Positions 48,247 to 57,931 of a stretch of DNA of 64,000 bases are shown here, in pieces. The notes beneath the pieces were generated by a model. The model was not told the DNA's origin. It did not search any database and saw only the letters and a list, made by a program, of their open reading frames with translations. The stretch lies in NCBI GenBank assembly GCA_036245805.1, contig BTRK01000005.1:31787469-31851468 (forward strand), in the 5' to 3' direction. The position numbers were made by a program, and so were the translations under genes. The stretch is from Pristionchus mayeri (taxonomy: Eukaryota; Nematoda; Chromadorea; Rhabditida; Neodiplogasteridae). Numbering within the stretch: position 1 is the stretch's first letter; every line of letters starts with the position of its first letter.

Positions 48247-50225
48247 TTATCACCGAATCATGGCTAACGTCTCGCATCCCTACCTCATTGATACTCGCTG
48301 ATTTACCGTATCATGCCATTAGACGCGATCGCTCCAATGGGCGTGGAGGCGGCACACTTATAGTCCTACGTGATCATTACCACTACTCGATCATAGGTTC
48401 CATCCACAGTAGTCTCGAATGCCTAGCTATTGACTTGCTCACTTCTTCCTCCTCTTTCGTTCGTCTCTGTGTTGTGTATCGACCTCCTAGCTACAGTACA
48501 GCACAGACAGAAAATCTCGTTGACTGCCTCTCAGACCTTCTTTCTACCAGTCCCCATCATATCATACTCCTAGGAGATTTCAATAGCGATATCATCTCAG
48601 GTACCGTTCCAACCACAGAGCAAACACTTCACTCCTTTGTCTCTACTTCCCGCCTCATCCATCTAATCCGTAGTCCCACTAGAAACGATCGATGTATTGA
48701 TTGGCTACTTTCGAGTGATTCATCAATAGTACACAATCAGTCTGTAATTCCCTCCTTTCCCCCAACCGATCATTTTGGTATATCCTTCTCTATTGATTCA
48801 TCTTGCCTCCCTCCCGCACAATCATTAGTTAGAGATTTCGCTCGCGCCAACTATGACCAACTCTCGTCCTTCCTTCTCACCTTTGATTGGTTTGCAATAT
48901 TTTCACAAGCTCCTAATCCCGAGAACATGTATTCCAACTTTGTATCTGTAATCCATCACGCCATTGATATTTTCGTACCGTGTCACTGCCCTAAGCCTAC
49001 GATCCATTCTTACCCTCCTCATATTCGAAAACTAATTCAACACCGAAATTCTCTGTTCACGAAGTATCATTTACTCTCAATTCGCCCTCAATACGAAAAG
49101 TGCAGTAGAGATCTACTATTTCAAATTAAAAAATGGAACCAATTTTGCGAACATAAAAAACTGAAAAACACTAAAGATCTCTACCGTCACATTCGTACCC
49201 TTACCCAGCCGAAACCATCCGTCCCCAAACAACTTATTGATTCTTCTGGAACTATCGTAACTAGTACCTTAGACATAGCAAATGCCCTTGCATCCCGATT
49301 TGCATCCCACTTCACACTTGATGACGGATTATTACCATCCATTCCCTCCCACCCCTCTTCCTCATATCTAAGAAATGTATCTTTCTTCCCTCATGACGTG
49401 TATAAGGCTTTAAAGCAGCTCTCTCCATCATGTTCAACGGGCCATGATAACATTCCTCAGATTGTATTTCGTAAATGTGCACATGCCCTCTCCCTCCCCC
49501 TATGCGATATTTTCAATATTAGTATGGAAACCGGCACTGTCCCATCACTATGGAAATTCTCACTCATTACCCCAATCCCCAAACCAAACAAGAATCCCCA
49601 AGTACCCGACTCTTATCGCCCTATCTCCACACTATCTCCCGCCTCTAAAACAATGGAACGCCTTGTCAAGCATAAGCTTGCCCCTTACCTTTACCGCTCC
49701 AATATCATTCCTAATTACCAACATGGTTTTCGATCCGGTGCCTCTGTTCTTACCAACCTCGTAGACTGTGAAAATGACTGGACCCTCGCTCATTCCCGTA
49801 AAGAGCAAACTGATGTTATTTACCTCGACTTCTCTCGTGCGTTTGACACCGTCCCCTTTCCCAAGTTTGTCTCTAAATGTTTGCATTATGGTATTGCTGG
49901 TGAATGAATGAATGAATTTATTTCTTCTGGGCGCTGATCAGGGTAATCGCTCTCGCCAATCTTCATTGTCGATACTCCACCAGTTCGGACCAATCAATCG
50001 CTTCAAGTCATTGCGCCATCGTTCCTTCGGTCTTCCTTGTCCTCGCATGGTCAAATAGTCGTAAGGTGTCCATATAGTCAGCCTTCTTGCCCATCTATCG
50101 TCTTTCATATTTCTTATCTTATATATATTTATGCTATTTCGTTCGAAATAACGTGTGAAAAAACTGTAATAGAACATGAAATTAATGACGATTAAATGAC
50201 GGATGAATAACAATGGTGGGGGGAT

Positions 50226-52160
50226 CTACTCAGGGGAAATGGTCTGATTCTCGGAATTTACTAAAAGCCTTGCCGCTCTTGGGAAGAAACTATTGTGTCT
50301 GTAGTTGTGGTTCGATCCAGGATTATTGAAGTTCATGCCGTTTCGAGTGTAGTAAATTTTGAAATAATGTGGCTTTCGGTTGGAAATACTATATTTGCCT
50401 CGGATGAGATTTGTGGCTACTCTCATATCAATCGCTATTCTACGCTTCTCTAGGGAATCAATGCCTAGTTTCTTGTTGCGATCGAGAGCGGAGGGCATGT
50501 TTTCCCATGTATGATTTAAACAGCGCATAAATAAACGTCGTGTGAAGTAGTTCTGTACCTTTTCCAATTCCTTTTTATCCTTGTTTTGGTAAGGGCTGAA
50601 TACGGATGAAGCGCTTTCTAAAATCGGTCTAATGTACATTGAGTACGTTTTTAGGAGTACTTCTATATTTGTGGTTCGTAAGGCTCTGAGTATAGTGTGG
50701 CAGGCAGTTTTGGCTTTAATGGAAACGGTAGTGCAATGGTAGGAAAATGAGAGGTTTTTCTGGATAACAAAACCTAGGTCTTTCACTTTTTCTTTATGTT
50801 CTAAAGTTGTGGTTCCTATAGAATATGTTCTCTTTATATTTGCTCTGCCCAGGTGCAATGAGTTACATTTATGCGCAGCGAGAGGGAGTTGCCACTCTTC
50901 TGACCATTTTGCAATTGTATCAATTGCTGATTGGAGAGGAGCAGGTGAGTTTCCCTTCCTAAAGGATCGATATATTTTTATATCATCGGCATACATTCTT
51001 GCGACAACGCCATGATTTTGCACTAGAGTAGGGATTTCCGAGGTGTAAATTAGGAGGAGCAAAGGTCCTAAGACTGAGCCCTGTGGGACGCCGCTAGTCA
51101 CAGGCATAGAGGTAGAAAGCGCATCTTTTACTCTCACTTGGAATGATCTATGTGTGAGATATCCTGTTATCCATTTTATTGTATTATCGGAGAGACCTAT
51201 AGTGCTAAGCTTGAGTTTTAGCTTGGGGTGGGATACTCTGTCTAAAGCTTTTGCGAAATCAAAGTAGATCACGTCAACTGGCTTCCCATCACTAATAGAG
51301 GATGTCCAGTGTTCGAGGACTTCGAGCATTTGGAGTTCACGAGATCTTTTCTTTCGGAATCCGTACTGCTCATCGGGGAAAATTTGTAATTGCTCACAAT
51401 GGGTAATAATGGATTTGCACAAAATTCGTTCAAAAACTCTGCAGAAGATCAAAAACTGCAGAACTGTTGAATGGTCAGACATTTCGAAAGGGGGACCCAC
51501 TGCAGTTTGGGAGATGAGACCGGGATGGTTGCACAGTAGTAAATCAAGAATATTTTCCTTTCTGGTGGGTTCTTGGACAAATTGGGCAAGTTTTGCTGAG
51601 TTACAAAGGTCAATGAATGATTGTGAGGGAGGGGTAACTGATTTGGGCTGGGGAGTGGGGAAGATTGACCAGTAGATATCGGGTAGATTAAAGTCGCCAG
51701 TAACTATTGTTGGTTGGGGGCATGAGCAAAGATCAAGAATTGACTTCCCAAGAGAGGCAGTTTGTATCGTATTTGCTTTGGGATTACGGTAGGCGCAGAT
51801 AATCCTAATTAGGTCACCATTTATATCAAGATCGACAGATAATAATTCGTGGGATTCGGGTACGGTTTCATCAGCAATCTGTGCTGCACTTATGGACGAA
51901 TGTAGAATGATCGCTACACCACCGCCTCTAGAGTTCCTATCTCTTCTGAACAAATTGTAGTACTGATCTTGGTCACCTAGTAGAAGCGAGGTAGGGAATG
52001 TTGGAGAGAGCCAAGTCTCAGTGAGGCAAATCATAGCATACTTTTTGGAAAGGATTTGCGAAAAATAATGTAGTTTGTTTTGGACAGAGCGGCAGTTGGC
52101 TAAAATGGCGGAGAATGAGAGTGAGTATTTGCCTGAGAGATTTTGGGTCCTGCGAATCAA
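50226..52160 (-). CDS. LINE B ORF2 with internal in-frame deletion
   Basis: One open frame of 644 codons. The endonuclease part reads AILANCRSVQNKL, CLTETWLS, RGGGVAII, VTGDFNLPDIYW and MSDHSTV. It then jumps straight to the RT part: CRVFERIL, PDEQYGFRK, VDVIYFDFAKALDRV, SGVPQGSVLGPLL and RMYADDIKIY. The stretch normally between SDHS and the FERI region (about 200 residues, including early RT motifs) is missing, yet the frame stays open. The start codon is unclear: the frame opens with TTG overlapping the ORF1 stop, and no ATG is close. Almost certainly inactive for retrotransposition. Confidence 0.8.
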   Translation of the reverse strand: MIRRTQNLSGKYSLSFSAILANCRSVQNKLHYFSQILSKKYAMICLTETWLSPTFPTSLLLGDQDQYYNLFRRDRNSRGGGVAIILHSSISAAQIADETVPESHELLSVDLDINGDLIRIICAYRNPKANTIQTASLGKSILDLCSCPQPTIVTGDFNLPDIYWSIFPTPQPKSVTPPSQSFIDLCNSAKLAQFVQEPTRKENILDLLLCNHPGLISQTAVGPPFEMSDHSTVLQFLIFCRVFERILCKSIITHCEQLQIFPDEQYGFRKKRSRELQMLEVLEHWTSSISDGKPVDVIYFDFAKALDRVSHPKLKLKLSTIGLSDNTIKWITGYLTHRSFQVRVKDALSTSMPVTSGVPQGSVLGPLLLLIYTSEIPTLVQNHGVVARMYADDIKIYRSFRKGNSPAPLQSAIDTIAKWSEEWQLPLAAHKCNSLHLGRANIKRTYSIGTTTLEHKEKVKDLGFVIQKNLSFSYHCTTVSIKAKTACHTILRALRTTNIEVLLKTYSMYIRPILESASSVFSPYQNKDKKELEKVQNYFTRRLFMRCLNHTWENMPSALDRNKKLGIDSLEKRRIAIDMRVATNLIRGKYSISNRKPHYFKIYYTRNGMNFNNPGSNHNYRHNSFFPRAARLLVNSENQTISPE

Positions 52161-53191
52161 TGCCAGTTTCCCTGTGTTCCGAAATTTGCTGGCATACCGA
52201 AGTGAGAAACGTGAGAGATAAATGGGTTAGGATGGGGGAACTGATACGGGAAGGGCATGGGAACGGAGTTGTGCGAGGGGAAGAGCGAGGGGGGAGGAGC
52301 TCCATATCTGTTGAGTGTGTTCTGGGGTCCGTGAGGTGGAGGCTTGTGATGAGGGGGGAACTGGTTGGGGCGAGAGTTCTGCTTTCGATGGCCACGATCG
52401 GTCATGGAGGAGAAGACCGAATCGAATCTGCTTCTGGCCCTGTTCCGAGGAGGTTCTCCGCTGTTCTGTGGGCGGGTCTGTGTGAGGGGTACGGTAGGCT
52501 TCGTGGAAGGGACGGGTTCAGGTCCATTTCGCCCACAGCCTCTACCGGGAACCTTACGACGGGTGTCGTCCTTGTCGGCGTAAGAAGGGCGGATGTAGAC
52601 ATCCTTGAAGTGCGGATCACGACTAACTCGATTCGCGTGCTTCACGAAGAGTGCCGCATGTTTGCGCGTGGGAAGAACGACCTTGGTGAGTCTGCAGTGC
52701 GGGGAATTGACGTCTGCTGGGGGCATCCTGTACACTGATATGGGAAGACAGGGTATTCCAGCCAAGGCACTGAGCTCCACTACTTGGTTGTAATCTCTCT
52801 GCACCTGCTTCACCGGGCTGAGAGAGGAATCAACGGGGAGACGGGCAATGACGACGCTCCTCTCGAGGTCAGATGCAGGCTCAGGGGGTGATGAGATGAC
52901 GGAGGGAATGACAGTGGGGGTGGGGGAAGTGCTCGCAACTACGGGAGGAACCGGGGTAGCAGATGTGGAGGGGGCATCCATTTCATCATCGTCACCATTA
53001 GCTACGCTCGAGTCGGGGGGAGGAGGGAAGCGGGTCTCTAACTCACATATATTCTTCTCGAGACTGTGTGAGTACGACTGCTCCTTGTCGAGCTTGTTCT
53101 GGAGGCAGATGCAGAACTGCACGAGATCCTCGTATGTTCCGGTCACTGTGTACTTGCGCTTCTTTGCGACAGGAGATCCGGTTGGAGACAT
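52157..53191 (-). CDS. LINE B ORF1 protein
   Basis: The likely start is the Met at 53191 (MSPTGSPVAKKRKYTV); an open frame continues upstream to 53509 through the tandem repeats, but I consider that part 5' UTR. A short coiled segment (LQNKLDKEQSYSHSLE) is followed by an acidic Pro/Ser linker, a fold with SVVIARLPVD and CRLTKVVLPTRKHA resembling the RRM-like ORF1 domain, and a basic, Pro/His/Asn-rich tail. It overlaps the start of ORF2 by a few bases. Expected role: RNA-binding chaperone of the LINE particle. Confidence 0.65.
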   Translation of the reverse strand: MSPTGSPVAKKRKYTVTGTYEDLVQFCICLQNKLDKEQSYSHSLEKNICELETRFPPPPDSSVANGDDDEMDAPSTSATPVPPVVASTSPTPTVIPSVISSPPEPASDLERSVVIARLPVDSSLSPVKQVQRDYNQVVELSALAGIPCLPISVYRMPPADVNSPHCRLTKVVLPTRKHAALFVKHANRVSRDPHFKDVYIRPSYADKDDTRRKVPGRGCGRNGPEPVPSTKPTVPLTQTRPQNSGEPPRNRARSRFDSVFSSMTDRGHRKQNSRPNQFPPHHKPPPHGPQNTLNRYGAPPPSLFPSHNSVPMPFPYQFPHPNPFISHVSHFGMPANFGTQGNWH

Positions 53192-53385
53192 GGCTGAGAA
53201 AGAGGGAGAGCGAGGCGGGAACAGTCCGGTTGATGATCTCACCGTTGTGAGTACCGAATTCAGGAAGTTGCACAGTCGGTACTCTGTGCCAGCGAGATCG
53301 AGGGAGGAAGGGAAGAGCGAGGACGAGAGAGCGTGTGGAAATGAGAGAGTGCGGAGAGAGAGGTGAGAGTCACCTCTCTCGATGA

Positions 53386-53461
53386 GGGAAGGGAATAGGA
53401 TGAGGGAAGGGAATAGGATGAGGGAAGGGAATAGGATATAGGATGAGGGAAGGGAATAGGA
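53386..53461 (-). repeat. tandem 5' repeat of LINE B
   Basis: Four to five units of about 19 bp (GGGAAGGGAATAGGATGA) directly at the 5' border of LINE B. A homologous-looking tandem arrangement, with a different unit, starts LINE A. Confidence 0.75.
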
Positions 53462-56400
53462 ATCTTGTTCGCCCATACTAGCTTTCTTCTTGCAGCTTCT
53501 CTGACCCAATCCTTGATTCCAGTTGCTCTTCTCACTCTTTCATTGCTCCATCGATCTTGCCATCTTACTCTAAGCATTCTTCTCTCCATCTTTCTTTGTG
53601 CTACTGCGAGAGCCTCTTTGTCACCAGTACGCAGCGACCAAACCTCACATCCATATAACACACATGGTGTGATACATGAATCGAAGGCTCTTCTTTTCGA
53701 TTCAACACTAACAAGGCGATGTCGAAGAAGTTAACTTATTTTCGACCATGCATTCCAACCAGCTTGAATCCTCCTCTTAATTTCTTTGGGATTTTCTAGC
53801 GGGAGGGAAATCCATCTGCCAAGGTACTTCCCACCGTCCTTATATTCAAACTGGAGGTTATTGATTGATATTGGTTGTCTATTATTTGCATCCTCAGTCA
53901 ATAGCAATGTCTTTCCGTCGTGCACTAGCAATCCCACAGTTCCACTTGCATCGATCAACTTCTCCATCATTCTCATAAGTTCGCTTCTACTTCTAGCCAC
54001 CACCACAACGTCGTCCGCATAAGAAAGTGTAGTCATTCGGACTCCATTTACCATTATTCCAAGGTTTTCCCAGTCAATTTGATCCAAAGCCATTCGAAGG
54101 GTGCAGTTGAAAAGCTTGGGGCTGATCGTGTCTCCCTGCTTCACACCTCGTGCAACTTTTACTTCGACCAGACTCTCGTTGACTTCGATTTTAGTAACAG
54201 TTGATTGGTACAAACGGCTTAGGATATCGATGAGCTTAGGGTGGATACCATTGATTGATAGTGCCTTCCACACAGCATTCCACTCAATTGAATCGAATGC
54301 CTTTTTGTAGTCTACTAATGCGATAGGCAGGACCTTTTTTTTTCTCTTTTTTTTACCCTAATGCGATATGAATTGGCATGTTGTATTCGTGGCTCTTCTC
54401 AACGATTTTTCATACTGTATGAATATGATCAATAGTACTGTAGCCATATCGAAATCCAGCTTGACTTGAATCTTCAGCTAACTCAAGAATTGGCGATATC
54501 CGATTCAATATTGCTTTTGTAATGACTTTTTGGACAACTGAGAGTAAGGCGATAGGACGGAAATTAGATATGTCGCTTGCTTCTCCGGACTTGTAAATCA
54601 AGGAAATTCGAGCAATCATCATTTCAGGTGGAATATCACATCCACTGATCATATCATTTAGAAGTTTCGTGATCAGAGGAGAGATTGTATCGCGAGAGAG
54701 TCTCAGCATATCAGGTAAAATTTTGTCAGTACCAGCAGCATGTCCATTCTTTAAAGAGTCAATTGCCGTAGATATTTCGTCATATTGGAATTCGGGGAGA
54801 TAATCTATTTCGGCAGGTTTGCATCGTATAATCATTACTTTCGGTGAATATAAATTCTCGTAGAAATCTTTCACTTGTTCCTCAGTAGAAACTTGCGATA
54901 AGAACCCAGACTGATCTTTCAGTAGAAATCTCTTTTTTGTTGGTTCATGAGCTCTCAAAACTTTTGTAACTCCTTTTCCTCGTCGTATTGCTTCTCTAAG
55001 ATCATCCTCTTTTGACTTTTTAATATCATTTTGCAAACTTAAGCGCGCTTCCTGACAAGCAGTAACATATTCATGGGCCTTCAGAGGATCTGATCTCAAT
55101 TCACATCTTCGTCGTAATAAAGCTTTGGTTTCAATTGAAAATTTCGATCTTCTCTCCTTCTCTTTCCAACAATCTGTTGCCGTCAGATTCGTAAGCGTAA
55201 TTATTGATTGATAAGCTGCTTTCGTGTCATTAGGAATAGGGATGAGCACATCTGACAATGCTGACGCGTTTGCTCGATACTCATTTCTGTCAAATGTCTT
55301 CGTTGCCGAGCGGTTCATTCTCCATTTCGTAACTCCTTCAATTTCCAGCGTCATTCTCACTAGTCGATGGTCCGTATCGTATTCGAGTCGATTGACTACC
55401 GTTGATTTGACGATAGGTGCAAAGGGAGGGCCAATGAGAAAGTCTAGTTGATGTTTGGCGTCTCCTCCAGGACCCCTCCATGTCCATCTTCTGTTCATAC
55501 GGGATGCATGCCACGTATTCCATACTCTCATCTCGAGTCTTGAGCACAATTCGACTATCCTTCTTCCACGATCATTCATCTCGGCATAGGTATAATGACC
55601 GACGATGCTTTCAATTCCCAGTTCTCTCTTCACTCTTCCATTCAAATCTCCCAGTACAAAAGGCGTGTATCCATCGGGCGCTTTCTTGACTGCGGACTCC
55701 ACTTCATCGAGGCATTGGTCGTAAACGTCATCTGTTGAGGCACTTGTCGGAGCATAAACGAGGACTAGGAGGAGCTTCTTCGATGGAATAGTAAGAATCG
55801 ATAGTCTGCCATTAATTGCTCTGAATTTGGATTCATTTGCTAGTTTTGATTTGACCAGAAACGCAACTCCTCGATGAGCGGAGACTCCACCCGAGTGGAA
55901 CATAACAGATTGGCAAGTGGGTAGACTCACGGAACCATGACCAGCAACACGCGATTCAGTTAGTCCGATAACATCATAGTTGATTTTTGACATTGCACGA
56001 TCGAACTCCAGAAGGCGAGATTTCGATGACAGGGTCCTCACGTTTAGGGTTCCGATGACGAATTGGCATTTGTGACTATCCATCTTGGTGTACCTCCCCT
56101 ACCGCACCACCGGTTTCGTGGGGAGGGCCGGGAATGGGAGGGAGAACGGAGCGAGCGACCGCCCGTCACCCTCGCAAAGAACCGGAATGCTATTGCTGTA
56201 TTGCTGGTAATCTTCTAAATTGGATCTCTGATTTTGTAACGGATAGGCATTTCTCCGTAAGATTAGGTACTACCGTATCCAAGCCCTTCCCCGTTCTTTC
56301 CGGCGTACCACAAGGATCTGTGCTAGGGCCTATTCTATTCTCTCTTTATATAGCTGATATAACACATGTCATTGCTCCCTTCCCCGATGTGTGTGTAAAA

Positions 56401-57693
56401 GCTTACGCAGATGACATTAAGATATACGTTTCCTACTCCAGTAAAACTAAAGCCTCTCGCACTACCCAATTACAATATGCTTGGACGCCATCTTTTCGTG
56501 GACTATATCCAATCAATTGTCACTCTCTGAATCTAAATGCACTCATCTTCACATTGGTTCCTTCCCCGCTCCCCACTATCTAATTAATAGCGTTGTCCTC
56601 GAGCAAGTCCCCCAACAACGTGATCTCGGTGTACATGTACTTCCCTCCCTTAATAACTCTGCCAGTATTGACGATCGTGTCCAGAAAGCCACCACTGTCA
56701 TGCATATTATGCTTCGTGCTGTATCCGTGAATGATCCCACCATCCTAATCAAATGCTTCAAAACATATGTTCTCCCTCACATTGAATTCGCTTGTCCTTT
56801 CTGGAACCCTCATATTAAGAAACAGAGTCAGAAGCTTGAGAAAATCCTACAAAAATTCACTCGTATTCTATACTATCAGTGCTTTCCGTCTCCTTCATAT
56901 CCTCTTAGTCTTCCCTCCTATTCTCAACGTCTGTCTTTCCTTGGTCTTCAAGCGCTTTTTCAGAGGAGAGTCATTTATGATCTAGTCCTGGCCCGTAGGA
57001 TCATGTATGGAGACACCATACTAGATAGAAGTAAATTTTTCCTGTTTGCTCCCCTAAGAGAAAGGACCAACAACTTTGGAATCTATATTGAGAAAACCAA
57101 ATCCACACCTCGATATCACTGTTTTTCTCGTAGAGTTGCTAGGATCTTAAACGCTCTTTCCACCCATGTATTGTCATCCCCCAGCATCCATGTCTACAAG
57201 AAGAGATTGAGAGCTCTAGAATTTGATTTTAGGAAATATATTTTCCAATAGTATTTCCTCCTTCCACTACTTTACCCATTCCATAGTCCCCATTCATCCA
57301 CTCTTCTCCCCCCCCCCCTCCTCCCCCCCCTTTAGAGATCCTCTGACGCTGGTTCTCGGCGCAGAGTCTACCTGGTCTACCTCGAGTGCCTCCTCCTCGA
57401 TAAAACTCCCCATCTGACCAGACGAAGACAGATGAGACCAGCCGATTGGATCTTCTCATTTTAAGATTGCACTTCCACCCCCCACATTCCCCCCTTCCTA
57501 TCGTATTTTGTCCTCAGTGTGAGGAGAGTCAATTCTCTTGTATCATAACGCATAAGTAATTATTCGTCTTTCGTTGCGCCACCGAGCGTAGATAAAAAAT
57601 ATATATATATATATATTTTAAACAAAGGAATTAGAATTATGGAATGAATATTTTTAAAAAACAACCTGCAGCCGCTGCAGCTGTCGTGTTCAT

Positions 57694-57931
57694 TTCTATG
57701 ATAACTGGAATCAATTCAGTTAATGAGATCAGATTGGAATTAAGGTAGACTCAGGGGAACATCAAACCACAATCCAGAAGAAAATAACAATGTCAGGTAC
57801 TGCAACTACTTTATCAGCAATAATATTTGTATTCGTAAACAATGCGATCAAATCGAGATAAACGCGAAAACAGTTTGATAGTTCAACTAAGAGAATATTG
57901 AAAATTTTAGAGCGCGTCATAGTGCGTGAAT
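57694..57931. other. intergenic spacer between two minus-strand MATH-BTB genes
   Basis: Only about 240 bp separate the stop of the intact gene at 57932 from the start codon at 57693 of the next minus-strand gene. A promoter or, as in nematode operons, a trans-splice site must lie here; no clear motif was identified. Confidence 0.4.

Larger units (their letters stand above)
50121..53461 (-). mobile_element. CR1-like LINE B inserted in the RTE element
   Basis: 3.3-kb minus-strand element with a 5-bp target duplication ATCTT (50116-50120 and 53462-53466). Joining the flanks restores the RTE frame exactly. The 5' end carries tandem GGGAATAGGATGAGGGAA units; the 3' end has TTATTTCGAACGAAATA and an AT-rich tail. 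Confidence 0.9.
49938..56083 (-). pseudogene. RTE endonuclease-reverse transcriptase, broken
   Basis: Starts at 56083 (MDSHKCQFVIGTLNVRTL). Endonuclease motifs: GLTESR, YAPTSAS, VLGDLNGR, YDTDHRLV. RT motifs follow: GEASDISNFRPIALLS, SQAGFRYGYSTIDH, then ARGVKQGDTISP and SYADDVVVVA in 53731-54273. The C-terminal RTE domain is split: ...ANKI at 53467 and RNMKDDRWARRL...WRERLP at 49938-50115. Lesions: in-frame TGA at 54410-54412, a 33-nt poly(A)-bearing insertion at 54326-54358, and LINE B. Family role: target-primed reverse transcription. Confidence 0.88.
49902..56197 (-). mobile_element. RTE LINE inserted in LINE A, itself interrupted
   Basis: Minus-strand RTE-type LINE with an 11-bp target duplication GTATTGCTGGT at 49891-49901 and 56198-56208. 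The 3' end is a short ATTC repeat instead of poly(A). Nearly full length (about 2.9 kb without the inserted LINE B). LINE B (50121-53461) splits its last domain. Confidence 0.92.
46798..57251 (+). pseudogene. LINE A ORF2 (endonuclease-reverse transcriptase), interrupted
   Basis: Pieces: 46798-46934 (CLYYNTRSLVNK, endonuclease start), 48247-49899 (GRGGGTLIV, LLGDFNSDI, SDxxDH-like PTDHFGI, then RT with DVIYLDFSRAFDTV) and about 56203-57251 (SGVPQGSVLGP, KAYADDIKIY with catalytic ADD). Reading resumes in frame across both insertions. A one-step frameshift lies near 56475, between the YADD block and the C-terminal domain. The domain order endonuclease then RT without RNase H suits the CR1/Jockey group. 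Inactive because of two insertions and the frameshift. Confidence 0.85.
45550..57620 (+). mobile_element. CR1/Jockey-like LINE A, with nested insertions
   Basis: This is a two-ORF non-LTR element on the plus strand, split by a foldback (46935-48246) and by an RTE LINE (49902-56197). The 5' end has tandem CTCTCGTCCCTCACT repeats; the 3' end has an (AT)n tail. A candidate target duplication AACAAAG lies at 45543-45549 and 57621-57627. Without its insertions it would be about 4.5 kb. It occupies intron 1 of the minus-strand MATH-BTB gene in the opposite orientation. Confidence 0.85.
40453..57693 (-). pseudogene. MATH-BTB gene expanded to 17 kb by transposons, one frameshift
   Basis: Twelve exons: 57666-57693 (MNTTAAAAA), 45378-45480, 45102-45246, 44970-45053, 44851-44918, 44697-44788, 44548-44646, 44440-44491, 44348-44397, 42706-42807, 42554-42604 and 40453-40521 (ending VALLERVFP). 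Exon lengths match the intact neighbour at 57932-63095 almost one for one. Exon 6 is two bases short near 44752-44758 (after DFTDPNE), which shifts the frame before the BTB. Intron 1 holds the 12-kb nested LINEs, intron 9 a truncated LINE pair and intron 11 a 1.9-kb foldback. All splice sites next to the insertions are preserved. Without the frameshift it would encode a single MATH-BTB adaptor of about 315 residues. Exon 1 was assigned by matching start, phase 1 and donor; the long distance makes this the least certain exon. Confidence 0.75.

Noticed and set aside
52115..52738. 207-codon plus-strand frame
   Set aside because: Antisense of LINE B ORF1; composition driven by the Pro-rich opposite strand.
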